Positions 53,190 through 61,803 of a stretch of 64,000 nt of DNA are shown one piece after another. The stretch comes from Clostridium mobile (GTDB taxonomy: Bacteria > Bacillota > Clostridia > Clostridiales > Clostridiaceae), in contig NZ_JAHLQF010000002.1 of assembly GCF_018918285.1 (NCBI RefSeq), positions 1,054,001 through 1,118,000 on the forward strand, written 5' to 3'. The notes below the pieces were generated by a model that was not told the origin of the DNA, made no database searches, and saw nothing but the letters and a program-made list of their open reading frames with translations. The stretch's first letter is position 1; every line of letters begins with the position of its first letter. A program made the translations under genes and the position numbers.

Positions 53190-54464
53190 ATGAATGAATA
53201 TGTAGTAGGAATCGATATAGGATCTTCAAAAGTGTGTGCAGCAGCAGGTAGATTAGATAGAAACAATAAAATTCAAATTATTGGTATTACTTCAACTCCT
53301 TGTAGTGGTTTAAAGAGAGGTATAGTAGTTGACATAGATAGTACCGCTGATGGGATAATAAAAGCTTTAGAACAGCTCGAAAGAATGATTGATTCTAAAA
53401 TTAAAGACATTTATATTTCTATTTCAGGAGAAATTTGTGAAATTACTTCTAATAGAGGAGTGGTAGCAGTTTCGGCTGAAGATAGAGAAATAACAAAAAA
53501 TGACGTTGATAGAGTATTAAAAGCAGCTAAAATTATTTCAGTTCCATCCGATAAAGAGATAGTAGGTGTAGTGCCTGAACAATTTGTTGTAGATGGATAT
53601 GATAATATTACAGATCCAGTTGGTATGTGTGGGATGAGATTAGAGGTAGATGCGCAAATAATAATGTGTCAATCTACTATAATTAGTAATCTGTTTAAGA
53701 GCATCAACAAAGCTGGATTTCAAAGTAAAGGAATAGTTTTTCAGCCAATAGCAACTGCTTTAGCTGTTATGAACAGTGAAGAAATGAAAATAGGAACTCT
53801 TTTGTTAGATATTGGAGCTGAAACAACAAACATATCAGTGTTTAAGGATAATAAATTAGTATTAAATGATAAATTACCTTTAGGCGGAAACACTATAACA
53901 AATGATATATCACTTTGTTTAAAACTTCCTCAATCAGAGTCAGAAAAAATTAAAATTAAATATGGTAACATTACGGACGCTTTTGATAATGAGGATTTTA
54001 AAATTAAAATTAATGCTAACTATGATAGTATTGTAGAGGTTAGCAATAATTTATTAAATGATATAATTGCTGCAAGAATTGAAGAGATTATGTATTTATT
54101 AAAAAAGAAATTGGACTTACATGGTTATTTAGAAGAAATTTCAGGTATAGTCGTAATAGGGGGAGGTATAAGTTTAGTAAAAGGTAGCATTGATATTTGT
54201 AGAGAAATTCTAGGAAAACCTGTTAGAATAGGAATTCCAGAATACATTGGTGCAGAAAACACAATGTATTCATCTGCTATTGGAGTTGTAAAAGACGTAA
54301 TAAGTTCAGGAAAAGTAGATTTCAAAGAAGAAAAAATAACTAAAGAAAAAAAGAAAAGTGATGTTAAATCTATTTGGAATGATGAAGATGATGAGGATAA
54401 TGATGAAGAAAATGATGAAGGATTCTTCTCTAAAATAAAAGATTTTTTTACAGACTTTTTTTAA
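53190..54464 (+). CDS. ftsA: cell division protein FtsA
   Basis: 424 residues from ATG 53190 behind AAGGAGG (the GTG at 53181 is only two bases from that site). Actin-like ATPase that tethers FtsZ to the membrane: VVGIDIGSSKVCAAAG (phosphate 1), LLLDIGAETTNISVF (phosphate 2), GIVVIGGGISLVKG (adenosine). An acidic, low-complexity linker (DDEDNDEENDEG) precedes the C-terminal amphipathic membrane helix FFSKIKDFFTDFF. ftsZ follows after 23 bases. Confidence 0.93.
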   Translation: MNEYVVGIDIGSSKVCAAAGRLDRNNKIQIIGITSTPCSGLKRGIVVDIDSTADGIIKALEQLERMIDSKIKDIYISISGEICEITSNRGVVAVSAEDREITKNDVDRVLKAAKIISVPSDKEIVGVVPEQFVVDGYDNITDPVGMCGMRLEVDAQIIMCQSTIISNLFKSINKAGFQSKGIVFQPIATALAVMNSEEMKIGTLLLDIGAETTNISVFKDNKLVLNDKLPLGGNTITNDISLCLKLPQSESEKIKIKYGNITDAFDNEDFKIKINANYDSIVEVSNNLLNDIIAARIEEIMYLLKKKLDLHGYLEEISGIVVIGGGISLVKGSIDICREILGKPVRIGIPEYIGAENTMYSSAIGVVKDVISSGKVDFKEEKITKEKKKSDVKSIWNDEDDEDNDEENDEGFFSKIKDFFTDFF

Positions 54465-54487
54465 TATGAATTAAGGGAGGTATTATT

Positions 54488-55594
54488 GTGCTAGATTTCG
54501 ATGTAGATGTAAAACAATTTGCGCAAATAAAAGTAATTGGTTGTGGCGGTGGAGGAAATAATGCTGTAAATAGAATGATTAAGGAAGGACTTAGGAATGT
54601 TGAATTTATAGCAGTTAATACAGATAAACAAGCATTAATGTTGTCACAAGCTTCACAAAAAATTCAAATTGGAGATAAATTAACAAAAGGACTTGGAGCA
54701 GGTGCTAATCCAGAAATTGGACAGAAAGCAGCTGAGGAAAGTAAAGAGGAAATTTCTCAGGCTATAAAAGGTGCAGATATGGTATTTATAACTGCAGGAA
54801 TGGGCGGAGGAACTGGTACAGGTGCTGCTCCAGTAATTGCTGGAATTGCAAAATCTATGGGTATACTGACAGTAGGAGTTGTTACAAAACCTTTTCCATT
54901 TGAAGGAAGAAAAAGAATGCTCCATGCTGAAATGGGAGTTAATAATTTAAAAGACAGTGTAGATACTTTAGTTACAATACCAAATGAAAGATTGCTAAAT
55001 ATAGTAGATAAGAAAACTACATTAATGGATTCTTTTAGATATGCTGATGATGTATTAAAACAAGGTGTACAAGGTATATCAGACTTAATCACTATACCTG
55101 GATTAGTTAATCTTGACTTTGCTGACGTAAGAACTATCATGACAGATAGAGGACTGGCTCACATGGGTGTTGGTAATGCAACAGGCGATAATAGAGCTCA
55201 AGATGCTGCTAAGCAAGCTATATCCAGTCCACTTTTAGAAACCTCAATTGTTGGTGCCACAGGAGTATTGTTAAATATAACTGGTGGAGCTGATTTAGGA
55301 TTATTGGAAATAAATGAGGCAGCTGAAATTGTACAACAAGCTGCTGATCCAGATGCAAATATTATATTTGGTGCAGTTATAGATGAAAGTTTAAAAGATG
55401 AAATAAGAATTACTGTTATAGCAACAGGATTTGAACAAGATAAATCAATTGCAAAAGAAAAAGGCGCATCAACTATTAACACAAAAGCTGGAAAAACTAA
55501 TTCAGAAGCAGCTGCAACTGTAGAAGATAATTTTGACAATTATAGCCCAGAAGATTTAGAAATTCCAACTTTTTTACGTAGACAAAGACTATAA
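54488..55594 (+). CDS. ftsZ: cell division GTPase FtsZ
   Basis: 368 residues, GTG start behind GGGAGG. Tubulin-like GTPase forming the Z-ring. [22 protein letters not shown], the tubulin signature [13 protein letters not shown] and T7-loop [11 protein letters not shown] are canonical. The conserved C-terminal peptide [12 protein letters not shown] binds FtsA and SepF. Placed between ftsA and spoIIGA, so vegetative and asymmetric division genes are adjacent. Confidence 0.97.
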   Translation: MLDFDVDVKQFAQIKVIGCGGGGNNAVNRMIKEGLRNVEFIAVNTDKQALMLSQASQKIQIGDKLTKGLGAGANPEIGQKAAEESKEEISQAIKGADMVFITAGMGGGTGTGAAPVIAGIAKSMGILTVGVVTKPFPFEGRKRMLHAEMGVNNLKDSVDTLVTIPNERLLNIVDKKTTLMDSFRYADDVLKQGVQGISDLITIPGLVNLDFADVRTIMTDRGLAHMGVGNATGDNRAQDAAKQAISSPLLETSIVGATGVLLNITGGADLGLLEINEAAEIVQQAADPDANIIFGAVIDESLKDEIRITVIATGFEQDKSIAKEKGASTINTKAGKTNSEAAATVEDNFDNYSPEDLEIPTFLRRQRL

Positions 55595-55610
55595 ACAACA
55601 TATTATATTA

Positions 55611-55650
55611 AAAAAATCTGATCATTTAACAAAATGGTCAGATTTTTTTA
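55611..55650 (+). terminator. terminator of ftsAZ
   Basis: 17-bp stem (55611-55627 / 55632-55648, one G-U), loop of four, T7 at the end. Confidence 0.9.
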
Positions 55651-55697
55651 TTTTTATGGGGAAATATAAAAAATAAAAATAGGAATAATTAATAAAA

Positions 55698-55731
55698 TAT
55701 GACAAAATTTTGAAGTGAATAGTTATATAAT
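55698..55731 (+). promoter_or_regulatory. spoIIG promoter with long spacer and candidate Spo0A box
   Basis: ATGACA (55699-55704) and TATAAT (55726-55731) are 21 bases apart, close to the 22-base spacing known for the Spo0A-activated spoIIG promoter of Bacillus. TTTGTCATA on the minus strand (55698-55706) matches the 0A box TTTGTCRAA at all but one or two positions and overlaps the -35. Confidence 0.6.
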
Positions 55732-55752
55732 TATCTATAGAGGTGAAGGGAT

Positions 55753-56553
55753 GTGGTTATTTATTTAGATGTATTACTTTTAGAAAACTTTATTGTAAAC
55801 ACCTTTTTAATATTTTTAACATCAGATACGTTAAAAATAAGAGCAAAGAAGTTAAACGTATTAATAGGTGCCTTAATAGGAACTTTGTATGTTATAACTA
55901 TACTTTTTAAGAGCTTAAATGTATTTAATAACATACCAGTTAAAATTAGTATGGCACTTATAATGATTTTAATTTCCTTTAGAAAAAAAAATATACTGTT
56001 TAATTTAAAGGCAACTGCCATATTTATTTTATATTCTATGCTACTTGCTGGTTTATGCATTTTTATTGAATTTAATAAAAGTGGTGGGAGATTAGATTAC
56101 GGTATAATAATTAATTTTTCTTATAAAAAACTTATGATAGCTTTAATGGTAATATACTTGATTTTAAGAAGAGTAGTATTCTTTATAAAAGATAGAAAAA
56201 TATTGAATAACTACATTTACGGAGTTGAAATAGTATTAGATAGCTCTGTAAAAAAGATAAGAGCATTTTTAGATACAGGAAATGAACTTGTAGAGCCTAT
56301 AACCAATTTACCAGTAATTATAGTAGAAGAGAGTTTATTTACAAGAGAAGAGATTAAAAATTATAAATATTATTATATACCTTACAATGTTATAAATGGT
56401 AGCTATGGTAGATTAGAAGCAATTAAACCAGAGAAAATTATGATATATAAAGAAGATTCTGTAGAAGAGAAGGAAGCACTGATAGCTTTTTGCCACAATA
56501 AATTAAGTGGTGAAGACGATTACCAAGGTTTATTATCTAGGGGAATATTATAG
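55753..56553 (+). CDS. spoIIGA: sigma-E processing peptidase SpoIIGA
   Basis: 266 residues, GTG start. Membrane aspartic protease that removes the SigE pro-sequence. Five N-terminal helices (about residues 1-150) starting YLDVLLLENFIVNTFLIF, then the cytoplasmic protease domain with the catalytic FLDTGNELVEPITNLPVIIVEE motif (Asp near residue 177). Shorter than the 309-residue Bacillus protein, as usual in clostridia. Twelve bases before sigE. Confidence 0.93.
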   Translation: MVIYLDVLLLENFIVNTFLIFLTSDTLKIRAKKLNVLIGALIGTLYVITILFKSLNVFNNIPVKISMALIMILISFRKKNILFNLKATAIFILYSMLLAGLCIFIEFNKSGGRLDYGIIINFSYKKLMIALMVIYLILRRVVFFIKDRKILNNYIYGVEIVLDSSVKKIRAFLDTGNELVEPITNLPVIIVEESLFTREEIKNYKYYYIPYNVINGSYGRLEAIKPEKIMIYKEDSVEEKEALIAFCHNKLSGEDDYQGLLSRGIL

Positions 56554-56565
56554 GGAGGTTAGAAT

Positions 56566-57273
56566 ATGATAAACATAAAATTATTTCTAAACAATATAAT
56601 TAGCAAACTAAAGATATTTGCTAGAAAAGTCTATTATATTGGAGGGAATGACGCTCTTCCCCCACCCTTGACAAAAGAAGAGGAGGAAAATTTAGTACAA
56701 AGATTAATTTATGGAGATGAAAGTGTAAGATCAATTTTAATAGAAAGAAATTTAAGATTAGTTGTTTATATAGCTAGGAAGTTTGAGAACACTGGTGTTA
56801 ATGTTGAGGATTTAGTATCAGTGGGAACTATAGGCCTCATTAAAGCAGTTAATACCTTTGATCCTGATAAAAAAATAAAGCTTGCTACATATGCATCAAG
56901 ATGTATAGAAAATGAGATACTAATGTATTTAAGACGCAATAGTAAAGTTAAGGCAGAAATATCTTTCTATGAACCATTAAATGTAGATTGGGATGGAAAT
57001 GAACTTTTATTATCAGATATATTGGGAACAGAAAATGATGTGGTTTATAATTTAATCGAAGATGAGGTTGATAAACAACTGCTTTTTATAGCTATGGGAA
57101 AACTAACTAATAGAGAAAAAGAAATAGTAAATTTAAGATTTGGATTAGGGGGGCATAATGAGAAAACTCAAAAAGAAGTGGCAGATATGCTAGGAATATC
57201 CCAATCCTATATTTCAAGATTAGAAAAAAGAATTATAAAAAGACTTAAAAAAGAAATTAATAAAATGTTATAA
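56566..57273 (+). CDS. sigE: RNA polymerase sporulation sigma factor SigE
   Basis: 235 residues. Early mother-cell sigma factor made as pro-SigE: N-terminal pro-sequence ([21 protein letters not shown]) before [19 protein letters not shown], region 2 ([37 protein letters not shown]) and region 4 ([27 protein letters not shown]). Directly follows its protease gene spoIIGA. RBS GGGAGG. Confidence 0.97.
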   Translation: MINIKLFLNNIISKLKIFARKVYYIGGNDALPPPLTKEEEENLVQRLIYGDESVRSILIERNLRLVVYIARKFENTGVNVEDLVSVGTIGLIKAVNTFDPDKKIKLATYASRCIENEILMYLRRNSKVKAEISFYEPLNVDWDGNELLLSDILGTENDVVYNLIEDEVDKQLLFIAMGKLTNREKEIVNLRFGLGGHNEKTQKEVADMLGISQSYISRLEKRIIKRLKKEINKML

Positions 57274-57284
57274 GGCTTGTTCGT

Positions 57285-57313
57285 GTATAAAAATCAGCTT
57301 CAAAGGAGATAAT
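57285..57313 (+). promoter_or_regulatory. candidate SigF/SigG-type promoter of sigG
   Basis: GTATA (57285-57289), 15-base spacer, GGAGATAAT (57305-57313), which fits the forespore -10 pattern GGnnAnAnT. sigG of Bacillus is SigF-dependent, so the location is right. The GGAG part also serves as the ribosome site of the upstream ORF. Confidence 0.55.
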
Positions 57314-57317
57314 TAAA

Positions 57318-57341
57318 ATGCAACAATATAGAAGGGGCTGA
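57318..57341 (+). CDS. 7-codon upstream ORF in the sigG leader
   Basis: AAAGGAG (57302-57308) followed nine bases later by ATG and seven codons (MQQYRRG), stopping six bases before the sigG ATG. Its ribosome site is better than that of sigG, whose AAGGGG lies inside this ORF. A regulatory leader peptide is possible; coding status is unproven. It would not be used if transcription starts within the overlapping promoter. Confidence 0.3.
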   Translation: MQQYRRG

Positions 57342-57347
57342 TTACAT

Positions 57348-58124
57348 ATGATGATAAACAAAGTTGAGATTTGTGGAGTAAATACATCTAAATTACCGGT
57401 TTTAAAAGAAAAAGAAATGATTAGATTACTGAAATTAATGCGTGATACCGGAGATAATGAAGCTAGAGAAACTTTTATTAAAAGCAATTTAAGATTAGTT
57501 TTAAGTGTTATACAAAGATTTAACAATAGAGGAGAGAATGTTGACGATTTATTCCAAGTAGGCTGTATTGGGCTTATTAAAGCCATAGATAACTTTGATT
57601 TAAGTCAGAATGTAAAATTCTCGACATATGCTGTTCCTATGATTATAGGCGAAATAAGAAGGTATTTAAGGGATAATAACTCCATTAGAGTTAGTAGATC
57701 GCTTAGAGACATTGCTTATAAAGCTCTACAAGTTAGGGATAGATTAATTGCTGAAAATAACAAGGAGCCTACGGTAGCTGAAATTGCTAAAGAGTTGGAA
57801 ATTCCAAGGGAAGAAGTGGTTTTTGCACTAGATGCCATACAAGATCCTGTGTCTCTTTTTGAGCCTATTTATAACGATGGGGGAGATGCAATCTTTGTTA
57901 TGGATCAAATAAGTGATAGTAAAAACTTAGACGATAGTTGGCTTGAGAATATAGCTATTAAAGAAGCCATGAAAAAATTAAATGATAGAGAAAAATTAAT
58001 ATTAACTTTAAGATTTTTTGATGGCAGAACTCAAATGGAAGTAGCAGAAGAAATAGGAATATCTCAAGCACAGGTATCTAGACTGGAAAAAACAGCTTTA
58101 AAGCACATGAAAAAATACGTATAA
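57348..58124 (+). CDS. sigG: RNA polymerase sporulation sigma factor SigG
   Basis: 258 residues at most (257 from the second ATG). Late forespore sigma factor: the N-terminal NKVEICGVNTSKLPVLKEKEM block is the SigG hallmark, then NLRLVLSVIQRFNNRGENVDDLFQVGCIGLIKAIDNF (region 2), region 3 (RVSRSLRDIAYKALQVRD) and region 4 (TQMEVAEEIGISQAQVSRLEKTALKHM). Located behind sigE as in all clostridia. Confidence 0.97.
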   Translation: MMINKVEICGVNTSKLPVLKEKEMIRLLKLMRDTGDNEARETFIKSNLRLVLSVIQRFNNRGENVDDLFQVGCIGLIKAIDNFDLSQNVKFSTYAVPMIIGEIRRYLRDNNSIRVSRSLRDIAYKALQVRDRLIAENNKEPTVAEIAKELEIPREEVVFALDAIQDPVSLFEPIYNDGGDAIFVMDQISDSKNLDDSWLENIAIKEAMKKLNDREKLILTLRFFDGRTQMEVAEEIGISQAQVSRLEKTALKHMKKYV

Positions 58125-58147
58125 AAATTTAATAGGTAAAACTAAAA

Positions 58148-58186
58148 AAGAGGCTAACTTAATCTATATTTGTAGCCTCTTCTTTT
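58148..58186 (+). terminator. terminator of sigG
   Basis: AAGAGGCTA / TAGCCTCTT 9-bp stem, 16-base loop, then CTTTTGTTTT. Confidence 0.8.
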
Positions 58187-58257
58187 GTTTTATAAATTTA
58201 GTTATATAATATTCTAAAAAACATAAAATATAGTATAAAATAAAAGGGGGATGAAAA

Positions 58258-58518
58258 ATGGAGTTAACATATCATTCTATTAACAATATAAGAACTATGG
58301 AGATTATAGATATTAATTCAGGGGCTAAGTTAGGATATATGAGAGACTTTAAAATAGATGTAATAAATAGTAAAATAATATCAATTATAATTCCATCTCA
58401 AAAAATATCTTGGTTTGGAAAGAATAATGATATTGAAATACCCTGGGAAAAAATAAAGAAAATAGGTGTGGATGTGATATTAGTAGATGGAGAAGAATAT
58501 TTTATTGATAAACCTTAG
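58258..58518 (+). CDS. ylmC: YlmC/YmxH family PRC-barrel sporulation protein
   Basis: 86 residues. Single PRC-barrel: MEIIDINSGAKLGYMRDFKIDVINSKIISIIIP, then SWFGKNNDIEIPWEKIKKIGVDVILVD. YlmC/YmxH proteins accompany sigG or other sporulation genes in Firmicutes; role unknown. RBS AAAGGGGG. Confidence 0.87.
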   Translation: MELTYHSINNIRTMEIIDINSGAKLGYMRDFKIDVINSKIISIIIPSQKISWFGKNNDIEIPWEKIKKIGVDVILVDGEEYFIDKP

Positions 58519-58587
58519 TGAAAATATAGAAAAAAAGCTGTATAATATATTATTATATAACTAATAAGGAAAAAGGCGGGAGAATAT

Positions 58588-59043
58588 ATGAAATGTCCAT
58601 TTTGTGGATATACAGAAAGCAAAGTTGTAGATTCAAGAGCTACGGAAGAGAATGTATCAATAAGGAGAAGAAGAGAATGTTTAAAATGCAATAAAAGATA
58701 TACAACCTATGAACAGATAGAAAATATACCGGTGTTGGTTATCAAAAAGAATATGAGCAGAGAATACTTTGATAGAACCAAGATGATTAATGGAATCATT
58801 AAAGCTTGTGAAAAGAGACCAGTTTCAAGAAATCAAATTGAAAATATAGCTGATGAGGTAGAAAAGAATATTAACAATCAAATGTTAACAGAAGTAAGCT
58901 CTGAATACATAGGGGAAATGATAATGGATAATTTAAAAAAAATTGACGAAGTATCTTATGTTAGATTTGCCTCAGTTTATAGACAGTTTACAGATGTAAA
59001 CACTTTTATAGATGAAATTAAAAGATTGATTTCTAATAAATAA
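58588..59043 (+). CDS. nrdR: transcriptional repressor NrdR
   Basis: 151 residues. N-terminal zinc ribbon [21 protein letters not shown] ... [16 protein letters not shown] and an ATP-cone ([33 protein letters not shown]). Represses ribonucleotide reductase genes in response to (d)ATP levels. No nrd gene is in the window. RBS GGCGGGAG. Confidence 0.96.
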   Translation: MKCPFCGYTESKVVDSRATEENVSIRRRRECLKCNKRYTTYEQIENIPVLVIKKNMSREYFDRTKMINGIIKACEKRPVSRNQIENIADEVEKNINNQMLTEVSSEYIGEMIMDNLKKIDEVSYVRFASVYRQFTDVNTFIDEIKRLISNK

Positions 59044-59050
59044 TGATTTG

Positions 59051-59084
59051 AAATGGTTTTATGATAGTCGTAAAACCATTTTTA
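59051..59084 (+). terminator. terminator of nrdR
   Basis: Perfect 11-bp stem AAATGGTTTTA / TAAAACCATTT with a 9-base loop and a T-rich end. Confidence 0.8.
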
Positions 59085-59212
59085 TGTTAAATATACATTA
59101 AATAATGTTAAATATATGGAATTTAAATTAACTTTATTTGAAAAGATGTTACAATATAGTTAAAAAACAAATAGTTAAAAACCAATGACTATAATAGTTT
59201 TGGAGGTTTATT

Positions 59213-59911
59213 ATGGCTGATGAGAAGATTTTAGTTGTAGATGATGAAGAAAATATAAGAGAATTGCTTAAATTTAATTTAGAAAATCTAGGATACAATG
59301 TTATTTGTTCAGACAATGGTAAGGATGCCTATAATGTTGCAAAGGCTGAAAAACCTAATTTAATATTACTAGATGTAATGCTACCAGGTATGGATGGATA
59401 TGATGTGTGTAAATCAATAAGAATGAACAATTCAATATCAACTACTCCTATAATAATGATTACCGCAAAGGGAGAAGAATTAGATAAAGTATTAGGGTTA
59501 GAGCTAGGTGCTGATGACTATATAACTAAACCTTTTTCTATAAGGGAATTAGTAGCAAGAGTAAAAGCTCTATTAAGAAGAACGGGTATATCATCAATAG
59601 AAAATAATAACTTTAATTTTGGCAATATAATAATAGATTTTGAAAAGCATGAGGTTTTGAAAGAAGGAGAGAAGATAGACTTAACATTGAAAGAATATGA
59701 ATTGTTAGAGACTTTTATAAAAAATAAAGGCAGAGTTTTAACTAGAGATTTTTTGTTGGATAAAATATGGGGTTATGAATATATTGGAGAAACTAGAACG
59801 GTGGACGTCCATATAAGGCATTTAAGACAAAAAATTGAAGAGGATGATAAAAATCCTAGATATATAGAAACTATAAGAGGAGTAGGCTATAGATTTAATT
59901 ATTCAGAATAG
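59213..59911 (+). CDS. phoP: phosphate response regulator PhoP/PhoB type
   Basis: 232 residues. OmpR-type regulator: receiver with DDEEN, phospho-Asp in LLDVMLPGMDGYD (about residue 53), Thr/Lys switch (ITAKG, ITKPFS), and a C-terminal winged helix (LKEYELLETFIKNKGRVLTRDFLLDKIWGYE ... TVDVHIRHLRQKIE ... RGVGYRF). Paired with phoR and the pst genes, so it answers phosphate starvation. RBS TTGGAGG. Confidence 0.9.
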   Translation: MADEKILVVDDEENIRELLKFNLENLGYNVICSDNGKDAYNVAKAEKPNLILLDVMLPGMDGYDVCKSIRMNNSISTTPIIMITAKGEELDKVLGLELGADDYITKPFSIRELVARVKALLRRTGISSIENNNFNFGNIIIDFEKHEVLKEGEKIDLTLKEYELLETFIKNKGRVLTRDFLLDKIWGYEYIGETRTVDVHIRHLRQKIEEDDKNPRYIETIRGVGYRFNYSE

Positions 59912-59927
59912 TTTGCAGGGTGATAAA

Positions 59928-61643
59928 ATGAAAAAAAAATTCATGTTATATATGTTCTTAACACTGCTCTTTAGCTTAACCATTGTGGTAACTTCTTTTA
60001 TAATAATTGTTAACTACCAAAACACTGAAAACACTAAAAAGATGTTAAAAGCTAACAATCAATTAGTTATAAATATATTAGAAAATGCAGAAAAAGAAGA
60101 GTTAGACAGTGTTATTAAAAAAAGTTTTAATGGAAATGAAATAAGAGTTACTATAATAGATAGAAATGGTGTAGTTGTTGGAGACTCTAAAATGGATTCA
60201 AATACTATGGAGAATCACAATAATAGAGAAGAGATAATTTTAGCAAGAACTAACGGAAGTAGGTATGCAATAAGACATAGTGATTCTACAAAAATAGATA
60301 GTATGTATTTTACTACTTTATTTAATGATGGATATGTGGTAAGAAGTGCTATAGGTATGAAAATAGTATCTGGCTTTGAAAAAGAATATGGAAAATACTA
60401 CATAATGATAATATTAATATCTATTATTATATCTATATTTTTTTCCTCAAAATTTTCCATGGGTTTTGTAAAACCTATAAAGGATTTAGAATTTATAACA
60501 TCAAGAATAACTGCAGGAGAATTAGATAGAAGAGTTAATATATATTCAAAGGATGAAATAGGTCAGTTATCTAGGACTTTTAATAAGATGGCTGACAAGT
60601 TACAGTTAAATATAAATGATGTAATTGATAAGCAAAACAAACTAGAAGCAATATTAACTAGTATGGACAGTGGGGTTATTGCCGTAGATAAGAACTTTAG
60701 AGTAATAATGATAAATCCTTATGCAAATAAAATATTTGGTATCGATAAGGATATAATAGGTTGCAATTTATTAGACTATGTAAGGAGCTTTGAATTAGAG
60801 GATATTTTAAAAAATACTGTAGATGAATATGATGAATATAGAGAAATAAAAATCTTAAGTCCTAAAGAAAGGGATTTAAGAATAAGAACAGCGGACATTA
60901 ATAATGGCAGACAATTAATAGGAACTGTTGCAGTTGTTCAAGATGTAACAGATATAAAAAGGTTGGAAAACATGAGATCTCAGTTTGTTGCTAATGTATC
61001 TCATGAACTAAAGACTCCTCTTACTTCTATAAAGGGTTTTGCAGAGACCTTAAGGTATGTTGAGGATTCAGCGAATAAAGAAAAATTTTTAAATATTATT
61101 AACGATGAAGCTGAAAGGCTGACTAGGTTAATAAATGATATCTTAGCTTTATCCCATATTGAAAATAACAAAGATGCTAAACAAGAATTGATTGACGTTG
61201 ATAAGGTAGTAGAGGATGTATGCCATTTAGTTAGTAGTTATGCGAAGAAGAAAAACATATCTTTAAATATAGAGGGAGACAAGTGCCCTAGAATATATGG
61301 AGATACGGATAGATTTAAACAAATAATATTAAATTTAGTGGATAATGGGATAAAATATACAGAAGACAATGCAAAAGTTTTAATAAAAAAAGAATTAAAA
61401 GATAAGGATTTAGTAATAACTATAAAAGATACTGGAGTAGGTATACCAAAAGAAGATATAGGAAGAATATTTGAAAGATTTTATAGAGTGGATAAAGCTC
61501 GTAGTAGGGCAGAAGGTGGTACGGGGCTAGGATTAGCCATTGTAAAGCATATCGTCCTTTCCTTTAATGGAAGAATAGATGTAGAAAGTGAAGTAGGTAA
61601 GGGAAGCAAATTTATAGTTACTATACCAATAGTAAGGGCTTAG
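59928..61643 (+). CDS. phoR: phosphate sensor histidine kinase PhoR type
   Basis: 571 residues from ATG 59928 (AGGGTGA upstream; a TTG at 59913 is possible). Two membrane helices (about 5-27 and 157-180) flank an extracytoplasmic domain; then HAMP, PAS (ILTSMDSGVIAVDKNFRVIMINPYA), HisKA with QFVANVSHELKTPLTSIKGFAETL (phospho-His) and HATPase motifs (LNLVDNGIKYT, DTGVGIPKED, GTGLGLAIVKH). Partner of PhoP, 16 bases upstream. Confidence 0.93.
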   Translation: MKKKFMLYMFLTLLFSLTIVVTSFIIIVNYQNTENTKKMLKANNQLVINILENAEKEELDSVIKKSFNGNEIRVTIIDRNGVVVGDSKMDSNTMENHNNREEIILARTNGSRYAIRHSDSTKIDSMYFTTLFNDGYVVRSAIGMKIVSGFEKEYGKYYIMIILISIIISIFFSSKFSMGFVKPIKDLEFITSRITAGELDRRVNIYSKDEIGQLSRTFNKMADKLQLNINDVIDKQNKLEAILTSMDSGVIAVDKNFRVIMINPYANKIFGIDKDIIGCNLLDYVRSFELEDILKNTVDEYDEYREIKILSPKERDLRIRTADINNGRQLIGTVAVVQDVTDIKRLENMRSQFVANVSHELKTPLTSIKGFAETLRYVEDSANKEKFLNIINDEAERLTRLINDILALSHIENNKDAKQELIDVDKVVEDVCHLVSSYAKKKNISLNIEGDKCPRIYGDTDRFKQIILNLVDNGIKYTEDNAKVLIKKELKDKDLVITIKDTGVGIPKEDIGRIFERFYRVDKARSRAEGGTGLGLAIVKHIVLSFNGRIDVESEVGKGSKFIVTIPIVRA

Positions 61644-61663
61644 AATTAAATATAAATAATTTT

Positions 61664-61698
61664 AAAAGGAATCTTGGGTAACCAAAATTCCTTTTTTT
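61664..61698 (+). terminator. terminator of phoPR
   Basis: AAAGGAAT-C-TTGG / CCAA-A-ATTCCTTT stem, GTAA loop, T7. Confidence 0.85.
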
Positions 61699-61714
61699 AT
61701 TCATGTAAATTAAA

Positions 61715-61753
61715 TTTAACACACCTATAATATTTGTTTAACGTCCATATAAT
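61715..61753 (+). promoter_or_regulatory. pst promoter with candidate Pho box
   Basis: TTTAACA (61715), TATAATA (61726) and TTTAACG (61737) start exactly 11 bases apart, the spacing of PhoP TTAACA-type direct repeats; TATAAT (61748-61753) is the -10. No -35 is visible, as expected for an activator-dependent promoter. Confidence 0.65.
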
Positions 61754-61803
61754 ATGATAAATACAACAAGACAAATAAACAGTTTTGAATGGAGGGTACT
61801 TAA

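Noticed and set aside
54680-55539. Open frames antisense to ftsZ
   Set aside because: Composition is that of a reverse complement of FtsZ codons; no start signals.
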